NCBI RefSeq assembly: GCF_008369295.1
Contig: NZ_VOBG01000005.1
Location: 237,881-301,880 of the forward strand
Source: Pseudomonas sp. ANT_H4
Lineage (GTDB): Bacteria; Pseudomonadota; Gammaproteobacteria; Pseudomonadales; Pseudomonadaceae
Direction of reading: 5' to 3'
Length of the DNA: 64,000 bases
In this document: positions 55,013 to 64,000 of the stretch, one piece after another
Position numbering within the stretch: position 1 is the stretch's first letter
Layout of the letters: the number at the start of each line of letters is the position of its first letter
Translations under genes and position numbers: made by a program
Notes under the pieces: model-generated
Told to the model about the DNA's origin: nothing
Database searches by the model: none
What the model saw: the letters and a program-made list of their open reading frames with translations, nothing else

Positions 55013-55476
55013 GTCGCAAACAATGGCTGCTCAAAGGCGCCGACCGGATATTGCCGCTGATACGCAAGGTACCGTTTGCGGTGCAGCGGTTGGCGTTGCA
55101 GCAGGGTCTTAATCGTTGCCTGGCGGAGCCGTTGCGTGACGGTGGTTTTGAGCTGTTGCGCGGGCGCTGGATGTGCCTGCGCATTCCTGACCTGGGGTTG
55201 TGCTGGTACCTGACCCTGGGACACGACGGATTGCGCATTGCCGAACGGGCTGAGGCCCAGGTCACGATCAGTGGCAACTGGCGGGAGTTTTTGTTGCTGG
55301 CCAGTCGGCAGGAGGATCCGGATACGCTGTTTTTCCGGCGGCGGTTGGTGATTGAGGGGGATACGGAGTTGGGGTTGGGGCTCAAGAACCTTATCGACAG
55401 TCTGGACCCCGATGTATTGCCACCCTGGCTGTGGCGCAATCTGGAGCGGGCGGGGAAGGGGTTGGCGGCTTTGTAG
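55006..55476 (+). CDS. ubiT: UbiT, SCP2-domain lipid carrier for anaerobic ubiquinone synthesis
   Basis: 156 residues, an SCP2 sterol-carrier-like domain that binds the isoprenoid quinone precursor. Visible are LRDGGFELLRGRWMCLRIPD, EAQVTISGNWREFLLLAS and RLVIEGDTELGLGLKNLID. The start is GTG at 55006, with GAGGAGG 7 bases upstream and overlapping the ubiV stop. It is the last gene of the pdxH-moaB-moeA-ubiUVT run. Confidence 0.92.
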   Translation: MLSRKQWLLKGADRILPLIRKVPFAVQRLALQQGLNRCLAEPLRDGGFELLRGRWMCLRIPDLGLCWYLTLGHDGLRIAERAEAQVTISGNWREFLLLASRQEDPDTLFFRRRLVIEGDTELGLGLKNLIDSLDPDVLPPWLWRNLERAGKGLAAL

Positions 55477-55709
55477 CTACCTTGAAAAACACCGGTAGTT
55501 GGGCTAAAGCCGATCAGTTAACCCCACTACTGTAGGAGCGAGCTTGCTCGCGAAAAACTCGAGAGCGCCGCGGTTAACCCGCAAACCCGCGTTAGCGTTC
55601 ACGACCTTCGCGAGCAAGCTCGCTCCTACAGGGGTCTGATTGGCAGTCGGCTACCAAGCCGCCATGCGCCAAAAAGCCGCACCGCCAATCCCCGGGTAGT
55701 GACCCTAAC
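55477..55709. repeat. Intergenic REP pair before nosR
   Basis: CTGTAGGAGCGAGCTTGCTC... (55530-55554) and its perfect mirror (55607-55631) face each other 52 bp apart, a BIME-like unit between ubiT and the nosR promoter. No gene is seen in the 310 bp. Confidence 0.8.
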
Positions 55710-55723
55710 TTGATTTCAATCAA
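55710..55723 (+). promoter_or_regulatory. Anr/Dnr box of the nos operon
   Basis: TTGATTTCAATCAA is a perfect FNR-class box ending 65 bp before nosR; TACCAT at 55746-55751 is a suitable -10 for a box centred at -41.5. Confidence 0.92.
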
Positions 55724-55787
55724 GTGCCCCCGGCCTCCTGCCACCTACCATTGATCTCACATTCCGGCCGTTGAAGTCAGTGAGTTC

Positions 55788-57974
55788 ATGAGCAGCCTCC
55801 AACCCTCGTTATTCGGTAAAGTGGCTTCAAGCCCGGTCACCTGGCTGGTTTTCTTGGTGCTGCTCTTCACGGCCTTCGACCCCGCCCAGGCCAAACCCTA
55901 CGGCGACATCGAACAACAACGCATCGAAAAGATCTTCCCCCAGGTCGACACAGTCTCCACCCCCGAAGGCAAGTTCAACGTCCGCACGCTGTCAGCCGCG
56001 GGCAAGATCATCGGCTACGTGTTCCAAAGCCTGGACGTGGTGGATATCCCGGCCTATTCCGGCAAACCCATCAACACCCAAGTCATCCTCGACCCGACAG
56101 GCACGATCCGCGATGCCTTTGTGCTGGAACACCACGAACCGATCCTGCTGATCGGCATTCCCGAAGCCAAACTCCACGATTTCACCGCCCATTACTCCGG
56201 CATCAAGGTCAACCAGCGCGTGGTGGTGGGGCGTTCCAGTGATGTGAAGGCGGTGACGGTAGATGCCATCGCCGGTGCAACGGTGACGGCCATGGTGGTC
56301 AACGAAGTGATCATGCGTGCCGCCCATGAGGTAGCCGTCTCCCTCAAGCTGATCGAAGACAAGGCCAGCACGGCGCAAAAAGTCGCCCTCATACGCACCG
56401 ACAATTACGAACCCGCCACCTGGCAGCAACTGACCAGCAATGGCGCCATCCGCCGCCTCAACCTGACTCGTGGCCAGGTGGACACCGCGTTCAAGGGCAC
56501 CGAAGCCGAAGGTGTCGAAGTTGCCAGCGGCGATCAGGTCGATGAGACGTTCATTGACCTGTACGTCGCTGACATCAACCCGCCGAGCATCGGCCGCAAC
56601 CTGCTGGGGGATGATCAATACCGTGTGCTGATGCAAGACCTCAAGCCCGGCGAGCAGGCCATTGCTGTGTTAGGGCGCGGGCTGTTTTCCTTCAAGGGCT
56701 CGGGGTATGTGCGCGGCGGGATTTTCGATCGGGTGCAATTGCGCCAGTTTGGCAACGTCATCAGCTTCCGCGACATGGACCACCAGCGGGTCTACGACGT
56801 GTTCGCCCAAGGCATGCCTGAGTTCGACGAAATGTCGGTGTTTACCGTGCGGCCCCAAGCCGGTTTCGATCCCGGTTCGCCCTGGACCCTGGAGCTGTTG
56901 GTGCGGCGTCAGACTGGCCCGGTCAGCGGCACGTTCAGCAGTTTCGAATTGCCTTACCAGATGCCCGAGCAGTACCTGGAACGGCCACTGCCCACGGCCG
57001 CCGAGCAGGCCGCCATCGAGGAAGCCAGCCGGCCGATGTGGCTGACCATCTGGTACCAGAAGCAGTTCCAGATCCTGGTGCTCGGCGCGGCGCTGGTGCT
57101 GCTCACAGTGATCCTGTTCCTGCAGGACAGCCTGGCGCGCCGGCCCCGCTTGCTGCACTGGGTGCGCCGAGGCTACCTGGTGTTCACCGTGGTGTTTATC
57201 GGCTGGTACGCCCTGGGACAGTTGTCGGTGGTTAACGTACTGACCTTCGTCCATGCGCTGTTCCAGCAGTTTCGCTGGGAGCTGTTCCTCACCGATCCGT
57301 TGATTTTCATGCTCTGGGTGTTCACCGCCGCCAGCATCCTGCTGTGGGGCCGTGGCGTGTTTTGCGGCTGGTTGTGCCCGTTCGGCGCCTTGCAGGAGCT
57401 GATCAACGAAGCAGCGCGCAAGTTGAAGATTCGCCAATACGAGTTGCCCTTTGCTGTCCATGAACGGTTGTGGGCGATCAAGTACCTGATCCTGTTGCTG
57501 CTGTTTGGCATTTCCCTGGAGTCGATGTCCAGCGCCGAAATGTTTGCCGAAGTGGAACCCTTCAAGACCGCCATCACCCTCAAGTTCGACCGCCAGTGGT
57601 GGTTTGTGCTCTACGCCGTGGCGCTGCTGGTGATCAACATATTCACCCGCAAGGTCTATTGCCGCTACCTCTGCCCACTGGGCGCGGCGCTGGCGATTCC
57701 GAGCAAGTTCCGCTTGTTCGACTGGCTGAAACGACGCAAGGAATGTGGCGATCCCTGCCAGCTGTGCGCCAAGGAATGTGAGATCCAGGCGATCCACCCC
57801 GACGGCCATATCAACGCCAATGAATGCCACTACTGTCTCGATTGCCAGATGACCTGGCACAACGACAACAAATGCCCGCCACTGATCAACAAGCGCAAGA
57901 AACGCAACAAGGCCGCCGCCGTCGGCGCGCAGTTGATACCGGTGGTACAGGTGCCTGCGGCCGAATCTCAGTGA
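55788..57974 (+). CDS. nosR: NosR, flavo-iron-sulfur membrane protein for N2O reductase
   Basis: 728 residues. A signal/anchor is followed by a periplasmic FMN-binding domain (about 80-180, with the flavin-threonine region [13 protein letters not shown]), then several membrane spans with [10 protein letters not shown] and [11 protein letters not shown], and a C-terminal cytoplasmic polyferredoxin ([27 protein letters not shown]). It donates electrons to, and is needed for expression of, NosZ. Length is as in P. stutzeri. Confidence 0.96.
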   Translation: MSSLQPSLFGKVASSPVTWLVFLVLLFTAFDPAQAKPYGDIEQQRIEKIFPQVDTVSTPEGKFNVRTLSAAGKIIGYVFQSLDVVDIPAYSGKPINTQVILDPTGTIRDAFVLEHHEPILLIGIPEAKLHDFTAHYSGIKVNQRVVVGRSSDVKAVTVDAIAGATVTAMVVNEVIMRAAHEVAVSLKLIEDKASTAQKVALIRTDNYEPATWQQLTSNGAIRRLNLTRGQVDTAFKGTEAEGVEVASGDQVDETFIDLYVADINPPSIGRNLLGDDQYRVLMQDLKPGEQAIAVLGRGLFSFKGSGYVRGGIFDRVQLRQFGNVISFRDMDHQRVYDVFAQGMPEFDEMSVFTVRPQAGFDPGSPWTLELLVRRQTGPVSGTFSSFELPYQMPEQYLERPLPTAAEQAAIEEASRPMWLTIWYQKQFQILVLGAALVLLTVILFLQDSLARRPRLLHWVRRGYLVFTVVFIGWYALGQLSVVNVLTFVHALFQQFRWELFLTDPLIFMLWVFTAASILLWGRGVFCGWLCPFGALQELINEAARKLKIRQYELPFAVHERLWAIKYLILLLLFGISLESMSSAEMFAEVEPFKTAITLKFDRQWWFVLYAVALLVINIFTRKVYCRYLCPLGAALAIPSKFRLFDWLKRRKECGDPCQLCAKECEIQAIHPDGHINANECHYCLDCQMTWHNDNKCPPLINKRKKRNKAAAVGAQLIPVVQVPAAESQ

Positions 57975-58002
57975 TTGTTTTTATTCTCTCAAGGAGCATC
58001 CC

Positions 58003-59925
58003 ATGAACGACACAGAATCGAAAAAACTAGGGCAAGCCCCAGAACCCGAAGGCCTGAGCCGGCGTGGTTTTCTCGGCACTGGTGCCATCACCGGCGCGGT
58101 ACTGGCGGGCGCGACAGCGCTCGGCGGCACAGTGTTTACTCGTGAGTCCTTCGCCGCCGCGGCCAAGGAAGCCAAGTCGAAAATCCACGTCGGGCCAGGG
58201 GAGCTGGACCAGTACTACGGTTTCTGGAGCGGCGGCCATCAGGGCGAAGTGCGCGTAATGGGCGTTCCGTCGATGCGCGAGCTGATACGTATTCCGGTAT
58301 TCAACGTCGACTCCGCCACCGGCTGGGGCCTGACCAACGAAAGCAAACGCATCCTGGGGGAGGGCGCCAAGTACCAGAACGGCGATTGCCACCACCCGCA
58401 CCTGTCTACCACTGACGGCCAGTACGACGGCAAATACCTGTTCATCAATGACAAGGCCAACACCCGGGTCGCACGGATTCGCCTGGACATCATGAAGTGC
58501 GACAAAATTCTCACTGTGCCCAACGCCCAGGCCATTCATGGCCTGCGCCTGCAAAAGGTGCCGTACACCAAGTACGTGTTCTGCAATGCCGAGTTCATCA
58601 TCCCGCACCCTAACGACGGCCACACCTTCGATTTGCAGGACAAGAACAGCTTCACCATGTTCAACGTTATCGATGCCGAGAAAATGGAGATGGCCTTCCA
58701 GGTCATCGTCGACGGCAACCTCGACAACTCCGACGCCGACTACACCGGCAAGTACGTGGCCGCCACCTGCTACAACTCGGAGAAAGCCTTCGACCTGGGC
58801 GGCATGATGCGCAACGAGCGCGACTGGGTGGTGGTGTTCAACATCCCGCGCATCGAAGCGGCGATCAAGGCTGGCAAGTTCATCAACCTCGATGGCGTCA
58901 AGGTGCCGGTGGTCGACGGTCGCAAGGGCGACGACGGCAAAGACAGCGAGTTCACCCGCTACATCCCCGTGCCGAAGAACCCCCACGGCTGCAACACTTC
59001 GCCGGACGGCAAATACTTTATCGCCAGCGGCAAGCTGTCGCCGACGTGCACCATCATCGCCATCGACAAGCTCGACGACCTGTTCAGCGACAAGATCAAG
59101 GACCCGCGCGGCGTAGTGGTCGGCGAGCCGGAACTGGGCCTGGGCCCGTTGCACACCACCTACGACGGGCGGGGTTTTGCCTACACCACGCTGTTTATCG
59201 ACAGCCAGGTGGTCAAGTGGAACATCGCCGAAGCCATCCGCGCCTACGGTGGTGAGAAGGTCAACTACATCAAGCAGAAACTTGATGTGCACTACCAACC
59301 GGGCCACAACCACGCCTCGCTGACGGAAACCCGTGATGCCGACGGCCAATGGCTGGTGGTGCTCAGCAAGTTCTCCAAGGACCGCTTCCTGCCAACCGGG
59401 CCACTGCACCCGGAAAATGACCAGTTGATCGATATTTCCGGCGACGAGATGAAGCTGGTCCACGACGGCCCGGCCTTTGCCGAACCCCACGACTGCGTCA
59501 TGGCCCGCCGTGACCAGATCAAGACCAAGAAAATCTGGGACCGTAACGACCCGTTCTTCGCCGAAACCGTGGCCATCGCGGCCAAGGACGGTATCAAGCT
59601 GGAGACCGACAACAAGGTTATCCGCGACGGCAAGAAAGTACGGGTGTACATGACCTCCATGGCCCCGACCTACGGCCTGACGGAGTTCACCGTCAAGCAC
59701 GGCGATGAAGTCACCGTGACCATCACCAACATCGACCAGATTGAAGACGTGACCCACGGCTTTGTCATGACCAACCACGGCGTGAGCATGGAAATCAGCC
59801 CGCAGCAGACGTCATCGATCACCTTTATCGCTGATAAGCCCGGCCTGCATTGGTACTACTGCAGCTGGTTCTGCCATGCGCTGCATATGGAAATGGTCGG
59901 GCGGATGTTGGTCGAACGGGCCTGA
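58003..59925 (+). CDS. nosZ: Nitrous oxide reductase (clade I, Tat-exported)
   Basis: Periplasmic copper enzyme reducing N2O to N2. 640 residues. The Tat signal has [18 protein letters not shown] near residue 19. A seven-bladed propeller with CuZ histidines ([35 protein letters not shown]) precedes the C-terminal cupredoxin with the CuA motif [18 protein letters not shown] precedes the ATG. It is 28 bp after nosR. Confidence 0.98.
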   Translation: MNDTESKKLGQAPEPEGLSRRGFLGTGAITGAVLAGATALGGTVFTRESFAAAAKEAKSKIHVGPGELDQYYGFWSGGHQGEVRVMGVPSMRELIRIPVFNVDSATGWGLTNESKRILGEGAKYQNGDCHHPHLSTTDGQYDGKYLFINDKANTRVARIRLDIMKCDKILTVPNAQAIHGLRLQKVPYTKYVFCNAEFIIPHPNDGHTFDLQDKNSFTMFNVIDAEKMEMAFQVIVDGNLDNSDADYTGKYVAATCYNSEKAFDLGGMMRNERDWVVVFNIPRIEAAIKAGKFINLDGVKVPVVDGRKGDDGKDSEFTRYIPVPKNPHGCNTSPDGKYFIASGKLSPTCTIIAIDKLDDLFSDKIKDPRGVVVGEPELGLGPLHTTYDGRGFAYTTLFIDSQVVKWNIAEAIRAYGGEKVNYIKQKLDVHYQPGHNHASLTETRDADGQWLVVLSKFSKDRFLPTGPLHPENDQLIDISGDEMKLVHDGPAFAEPHDCVMARRDQIKTKKIWDRNDPFFAETVAIAAKDGIKLETDNKVIRDGKKVRVYMTSMAPTYGLTEFTVKHGDEVTVTITNIDQIEDVTHGFVMTNHGVSMEISPQQTSSITFIADKPGLHWYYCSWFCHALHMEMVGRMLVERA

Positions 59926-59930
59926 CGTTA

Positions 59931-60058
59931 TGGCGAGGGAGCTTGCTCCCGTTGGGCTGCGCAGCAGCCCTGAAGCCTGCCGATAAGTTCAGTCTGAAAA
60001 AGTGCGGTGACCTTGCTGGGGCTGCTTCACAGCCCAACGGGAGCAAGCTCCCTCACCA
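59931..60058. repeat. Inverted REP pair between nosZ and nosD
   Basis: TGGCGAGGGAGCTTGCTCCC... (59931-59959) and its mirror (60030-60058) lie just after the nosZ stop. Such a structure may protect the nosRZ mRNA from 3' decay and lower nosDFYL expression. Confidence 0.75.
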
Positions 60059-60097
60059 CAGAGGGGCACCGCTCTACAGGCGCACAAGGAAAATACT

Positions 60098-61378
60098 GTG
60101 GCTCGATCACGGACCCTGTTCATTGGGCTTGTATTGCTGGTGTTATGCACCAGCGCCCAAGCCTTGGTACTCCCCATCACCGACTTGCCCCTGCAAACCG
60201 ACGGCGCGCAACACTGGCGCCTGCCCGCCGGTCAATACCAGGGCTCTTTCAGCATCGATCAACCCATGCAACTCACCTGCGAACCCGGCGCCACCTTCCA
60301 GGGCCAAGGCCAGGGCAATGGCTTGCTCATAAACGCCCCTGACGTCACCGTTCAAGGCTGCACCTTCCTTGACTGGGGCCACGACCTCACCGCCATGAAC
60401 GCCGCCGTGTTCATCCAATCCAAGGCCCATGGCGCCCTGATCAAGAACAACCACCTGCAAGGCCCAGGCTTCGGCATTTGGGTCGATGGCACCGCCGATG
60501 TCAGCCTGATCGACAACCAGATCCAGGGTGACCCGACGATTCGCTCCCAGGACCGTGGCAACGGCATTCATTTGTACGCGGTACACGGCGCGAAGGTCAT
60601 CGGCAACCAGGTACGTGACGCTCGCGATGGCATCTACATCGATACCTCCAACGGCAACCTGCTGCAAGGCAACACCCTGGAAGACCTGCGCTACGGCATT
60701 CACTACATGTTCGCCAACGACAACCAGGTACTGGGCAATATCACCCGCCGCACCCGCACCGGCTACGCCTTGATGCAGAGCCGCAAACTGACAGTGATCG
60801 GCAACCGCTCCGAGCAGGATGAGAACTACGGCATCCTGATGAACTACATCACCTATTCGACCCTGCGGGACAACTTCGTCAGCGAGGTGCGTGACGGCTC
60901 CACCGGCGACACCATGATCACCGGTGCCGAGGGCAAGGCATTGTTCATCTACAACTCGCTGTTCAACAGCATTGAGCACAACCACTTCGAACGCAGCGCT
61001 GTGGGCATTCACCTCACCGCGGGCTCTGAAGACAACCGCATTGCCGACAACGCTTTTGTCGGCAACCAGCGCCAGGTCAAATACGTGGCCACCCGTTTGC
61101 AAGAGTGGTCGGTGGAAGGTCGCGGCAACTACTGGAGCGACTACCTGGGCTGGGACCGCAACAACGATGGCCTGGGGGATGTTGCCTATGAACCCAACGA
61201 CAACGTCGACCGCCTGCTGTGGCTTTACCCCCAGGTGCGACTGTTGATGAACAGCCCCGGCATCGAACTACTGCGCTGGGTGCAACGGGCGTTTCCGGTG
61301 ATGAAGTCGCCGGGGGTGATGGACAGTCATCCGCTGATGAAAGACCCCACGCTTTCCCTGCTCAAGGAGCCCGCATGA
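60098..61378 (+). CDS. nosD: NosD, periplasmic copper-site maturation protein
   Basis: 426 residues with a signal peptide (about 1-23, cut after AQA) and a right-handed parallel beta-helix made of repeated NosD/carbohydrate-binding motifs (such as [49 protein letters not shown]). It works with NosFY to assemble CuZ in NosZ. The start is GTG at 60098 with AAGGA upstream. It overlaps nosF by 4 bp. Confidence 0.94.
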   Translation: MARSRTLFIGLVLLVLCTSAQALVLPITDLPLQTDGAQHWRLPAGQYQGSFSIDQPMQLTCEPGATFQGQGQGNGLLINAPDVTVQGCTFLDWGHDLTAMNAAVFIQSKAHGALIKNNHLQGPGFGIWVDGTADVSLIDNQIQGDPTIRSQDRGNGIHLYAVHGAKVIGNQVRDARDGIYIDTSNGNLLQGNTLEDLRYGIHYMFANDNQVLGNITRRTRTGYALMQSRKLTVIGNRSEQDENYGILMNYITYSTLRDNFVSEVRDGSTGDTMITGAEGKALFIYNSLFNSIEHNHFERSAVGIHLTAGSEDNRIADNAFVGNQRQVKYVATRLQEWSVEGRGNYWSDYLGWDRNNDGLGDVAYEPNDNVDRLLWLYPQVRLLMNSPGIELLRWVQRAFPVMKSPGVMDSHPLMKDPTLSLLKEPA

Positions 61379-62289
61379 TGAATGTCGTCGAGATCGAAGG
61401 CGTCAGCCAGCGCTACGGGGACACCACCGTATTGCATGACTTGAACCTGAGCCTGGCGCCCGGTGAAGTACTTGGGCTGTTCGGCCATAACGGCGCCGGC
61501 AAGACCACCAGCATGAAGTTGATATTGGGCCTGTTGCAGGCCAGTGTCGGCCAGGTGCGGGTATTCGGTCGCCAGCCCAGCGACCCCCATGTGCGGCAGT
61601 TGTTGGGTTATTTGCCGGAGAACGTGACGTTTTATCCGCAGCTCAGTGGCCTGGAAACCTTGCAGCATTTTGCCCGGCTCAAGGGCGCCGCCATGGCCCA
61701 GGTCGCTACCTTGCTGGAAGACGTCGGCCTCACAGGGGCGGCTCGGCGACGGGTCAAGACCTACTCAAAAGGTATGCGCCAGCGCCTGGGGCTGGCTCAG
61801 GCGTTGCTCGGCAAACCGCGTTTGTTACTGCTGGATGAGCCCACCGTGGGCCTCGATCCGATCGCGACTCAGGATCTGTATCGCCTGCTCGACCGCCTGC
61901 GGGAGCAAGGCACCAGCATCATCCTGTGCTCCCACGTACTGCCGGGTGTCGAAGCCCATATCAACCGCGCTGCGATCCTGACCCAGGGCCGCCTGCTGGC
62001 CCTCGGCACCCTGGCGACGTTGCGCGAAGAGGCGGGGCTGCCGACGCTGATTCGCAGCAGCGGTCTGCAACGTGGGGAGCTGTTGCAAAAACGCTGGAGT
62101 GAGGCGGGCCATGTCACCCAACGCTGGGGCGTGCAAGGCCTGCAAGTGGAGGTGTTCAACGGCAACAAAGTCGAGCTGTTGCGTCAGTTGCTGGAGCAGG
62201 ACAGCCCCAGCGACGTGGAAATCCATCCGCCGTCGCTGGAAGACATCTACCGCTACTACATGAACAGCGCCATGGAGCGTGCCCTATGA
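61375..62289 (+). CDS. nosF: NosF, ABC ATPase for N2O reductase maturation
   Basis: 304 residues. Walker A is [14 protein letters not shown] near residue 40, signature [13 protein letters not shown], Walker [14 protein letters not shown], and switch His in LCSHVLP. It pairs with NosY in the NosDFY complex. ATG at 61375 overlaps the nosD stop (ATGA); AAGGAG is upstream. It overlaps nosY by 4 bp. Confidence 0.95.
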   Translation: MMNVVEIEGVSQRYGDTTVLHDLNLSLAPGEVLGLFGHNGAGKTTSMKLILGLLQASVGQVRVFGRQPSDPHVRQLLGYLPENVTFYPQLSGLETLQHFARLKGAAMAQVATLLEDVGLTGAARRRVKTYSKGMRQRLGLAQALLGKPRLLLLDEPTVGLDPIATQDLYRLLDRLREQGTSIILCSHVLPGVEAHINRAAILTQGRLLALGTLATLREEAGLPTLIRSSGLQRGELLQKRWSEAGHVTQRWGVQGLQVEVFNGNKVELLRQLLEQDSPSDVEIHPPSLEDIYRYYMNSAMERAL

Positions 62290-63116
62290 ACCCGATCTGG
62301 AACATGGCCCGCAAGGAGTTCTGCGACGGTCTGCGCAATCGCTGGTTGTTGGCCATCAGTGTGTTGTTCGCCGTACTCGCCATCGGCATCGCCTGGCTGG
62401 GGGCTGCGGCGTCAGGGCAACTGGGTTTTACTTCGATTCCGGCGACCATCGCCAGCCTGGCCAGCCTGGCGACCTTCCTGATGCCGCTGATTGCGTTGTT
62501 GCTGGCCTATGACGCGATTGTCGGTGAGGACGAAAGCGGCACGTTGTTGCTGTTGTTGACCTATCCCCTGGGACGCGGGCATATCCTGCTGGGCAAGTTT
62601 GTCGGCCACGGCTTGATTCTGGCGCTGGCCACTTTGATTGGTTTTGGCTGCGCGATGCTTGCCATCGCCGTGCTGGTGGATGACGTCGAATTCAGCCTGC
62701 TGCTGTGGGCCTTTGGCCGCTTCATGCTGACCTCGACCTTGCTCGGCTGGGGGTTTCTCGGCATGGCCTATGTGCTCAGCAGCGTCTCGGCGGAGAAATC
62801 CACTGCGGCTGGGCTGGCGCTCGGGGTGTGGTTCTTCTTCGTTCTGGTATTCGACTTGGCGTTGCTGGCCCTGCTGGTACTGAGCGAGGGCCAGTTCAGC
62901 CCGACGCTGCTGCCCTGGTTGCTGCTGCTCAATCCGGCAGATGTTTACCGGCTGATCAATCTGTCGGGCTTTGAGTCTGGCCCGGCGTCCGTCGGCGTGA
63001 TGGCCTTGGGCGGTGACCTGGCGGTGCCGGTTGCCGCGCTTTGGTTGTGCCTGGTGGCATGGGTTGCAGTGCCGCTGGCCCTGGCCTATGGGCTGTTTCG
63101 TCGGCGCGCGGCATGA
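62286..63116 (+). CDS. nosY: NosY, ABC permease of the NosDFY complex
   Basis: 276 residues with six hydrophobic spans, ABC-2 type. The coupling region [25 protein letters not shown] is typical of NosY-like permeases. It overlaps nosF at its start, and the next gene nosL begins 27 bp after its stop. Confidence 0.95.
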   Translation: MNPIWNMARKEFCDGLRNRWLLAISVLFAVLAIGIAWLGAAASGQLGFTSIPATIASLASLATFLMPLIALLLAYDAIVGEDESGTLLLLLTYPLGRGHILLGKFVGHGLILALATLIGFGCAMLAIAVLVDDVEFSLLLWAFGRFMLTSTLLGWGFLGMAYVLSSVSAEKSTAAGLALGVWFFFVLVFDLALLALLVLSEGQFSPTLLPWLLLLNPADVYRLINLSGFESGPASVGVMALGGDLAVPVAALWLCLVAWVAVPLALAYGLFRRRAA

Positions 63117-63142
63117 GGTTTTTACTGATGGAGCAATTGAGC

Positions 63143-63658
63143 ATGAAGAGATTTTATTCGACGCTATTGGCCGTGGTGATGGGCTTGATGCTGGCGGGCT
63201 GTGACAAGCCGGTACAAGCCACCGCCAGCGAGGGGCCAGTGGGTTTTCATCGCAGTGATGAGTGCCACGTGTGTGGCATGGTGATCAGCGATTTTCCCGG
63301 CCCCAAGGGCGAAGTGGTAGAGCAGGGCGGGGTGAAGAAATTCTGTTCTACGGCGGAAATGATCGGCTGGTGGATGCAGCCTGAAAATCATCATCAGAAC
63401 GCCAAGCTGTACGTGCATGACATGGGCAAAAGTCACTGGGACACCCCAGATGACGCTCATTTGATCGATGCCAAAATTGCGTTTTATGTACTCGGCACCG
63501 GGCTCAAGGGCGCCATGGGCGTGGTATTGGCCTCGTTTGCTGATGAGGCCGCGGCGCAGAAAGTAGCGGCGGATACTGGCGGGAGGGTGTTACGGTTTGG
63601 TGATATTGATTTGGCGTTGTTGCAGCAGCCGGTGGGGATGTCCCATATGGGCCATTGA
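63143..63658 (+). CDS. nosL: NosL, copper-chaperone lipoprotein
   Basis: 171 residues. The lipoprotein signal ends in the lipobox LAGC (Cys about 20). The copper site includes CHVCGMVI near residue 45 and the late Met/His tail QPVGMSHMGH. It delivers Cu+ to apo-NosZ or NosD. ATG at 63143 has GGAG 9 bases upstream; ATGs at 63113 and 63128 are possible but give an overlong signal. It is the last nos gene; no nosX/apbE follows in the window. Confidence 0.93.
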   Translation: MKRFYSTLLAVVMGLMLAGCDKPVQATASEGPVGFHRSDECHVCGMVISDFPGPKGEVVEQGGVKKFCSTAEMIGWWMQPENHHQNAKLYVHDMGKSHWDTPDDAHLIDAKIAFYVLGTGLKGAMGVVLASFADEAAAQKVAADTGGRVLRFGDIDLALLQQPVGMSHMGH

Positions 63659-63670
63659 GTGGACGTTGTG

Positions 63671-63706
63671 TCGATGTCGATGTCGATGTCGATGTCGATG
63701 TCGATG
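63671..63706 (+). repeat. Hexamer tandem repeat, six copies of TCGATG
   Basis: Six perfect units begin 13 bp after nosL, followed by two CTATCG-like units. It is probably prone to slippage and not coding. Confidence 0.9.
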
Positions 63707-63769
63707 GCTATCGCTATCGCAGCATAGGTATCGACACATCTGTTGAGGTTGCTGATGGCTGGAGGGGGG

Positions 63770-64000
63770 TTGTTTTAGGGGGGGGCTTGCCGTGTACATA
63801 TCCGTTGCTGCGGTAACGGCTGCTGGCGGTTTCGCTCTTACAGCGACTCACTTTCGAAAAGCGCGAAAGTAAGCAAAGCGCTCCTGCCCTACCTATCGGC
63901 GCCTCGCTGTGGCTCGGCGTACCCGAACGAAGGCATTGCTCCGTGGGTCGCCGCGATGGGCCATCCCTGGCCCAGCGCGGCTAAACCGGCATCCTTGCCG
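63770..64000. repeat. Dispersed Pseudomonas repeat sequence (continues past the window)
   Basis: From the hairpin CCGTTGCTGCGGTAACGG through ACTTTCGAAAAGCGCGAAAG to GCGATGGGCCATCCCTGGCC, the sequence resembles a non-coding repeat that I recall in many copies in fluorescent pseudomonads, often mis-annotated as short ORFs. No gene is called here. Confidence 0.5.

Noticed and set aside
58027..59778. 583-codon open frame antisense to nosZ
   Set aside because: It is a mirror of high-GC codon usage in nosZ; the product is low-complexity Val/Asp/Gly/His with no domain, and nosZ on the other strand is certain.

Overview
The window is about 64 kb of a fluorescent-group Pseudomonas chromosome. The evidence is the GDH-180-type NAD-glutamate dehydrogenase, AcnB, paired FCD regulators, repeated Pseudomonas REP palindromes (GAGCGGGCTTGCCCGCTC and GGAGCGAGCTTGCTCC types), perfect Anr/Dnr boxes and a complete norCBD-dnr-nnrS / nosRZDFYL denitrification set. 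No rRNA, tRNA or CRISPR was seen.

1-20.0 kb is core metabolism and transport: the 3' part of gdhB, two FCD/GntR regulators with the C4-dicarboxylate carrier dctA, tag glycosylase, a cupin with a MocR regulator, a short-chain dehydrogenase with an APH-like kinase, a D-2-hydroxyacid dehydrogenase, a Ser/Thr-type permease, a SulP transporter, acnB, a DUF1289 protein and an Anr-boxed universal stress protein.

20.1-30.8 kb is an AT-richer integrated element of about 10.7 kb that splits the host gene miaE (tRNA ms2io6A hydroxylase). Host codons 1-37 lie to the left (20029-20138) and the remainder to the right (30841-31333); joined, they give a seamless 200-codon gene. The element carries its own complete, diverged 200-codon miaE immediately inside the left junction, placed behind the host promoter, so the insertion appears to restore what it breaks. 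It also carries a SIR2-HerA anti-phage pair with a KTSC-domain protein, a small serine recombinase, a DnaQ-BRCT exonuclease, an XRE repressor facing three small membrane/exported genes, an inovirus Gp2-like protein and a large serine recombinase (the likely integrase) at the right end. Rejoining the two element ends gives a 48-bp dyad centred exactly on the shared GA dinucleotide, which fits a serine-integrase attP.

31.3-41.2 kb is transport and signalling: an MFS carrier, RstAB-like two-component system, potE, an AraC regulator divergent from a BASS-type carrier, a SotB-like exporter, and a transaldolase gene broken by an internal deletion.

41.4-63.7 kb is an anaerobic-respiration island: norCBD; a small membrane ORF, dnr and a DnrP-like gene; nnrS; dnrN-like di-iron protein divergent from norR (with two NorR-type sites and a -24/-12 promoter between them); pdxH-moaB-moeA-ubiU-ubiV-ubiT (PLP, molybdenum cofactor and O2-independent ubiquinone synthesis); and nosRZDFYL. 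Anr/Dnr-type boxes sit 56-65 bp before norC, nnrS, pdxH and nosR, suggesting one NO/low-oxygen regulon that builds the NO and N2O reductases together with the cofactors and quinone they need. No nitrite or nitrate reductase is in the window.
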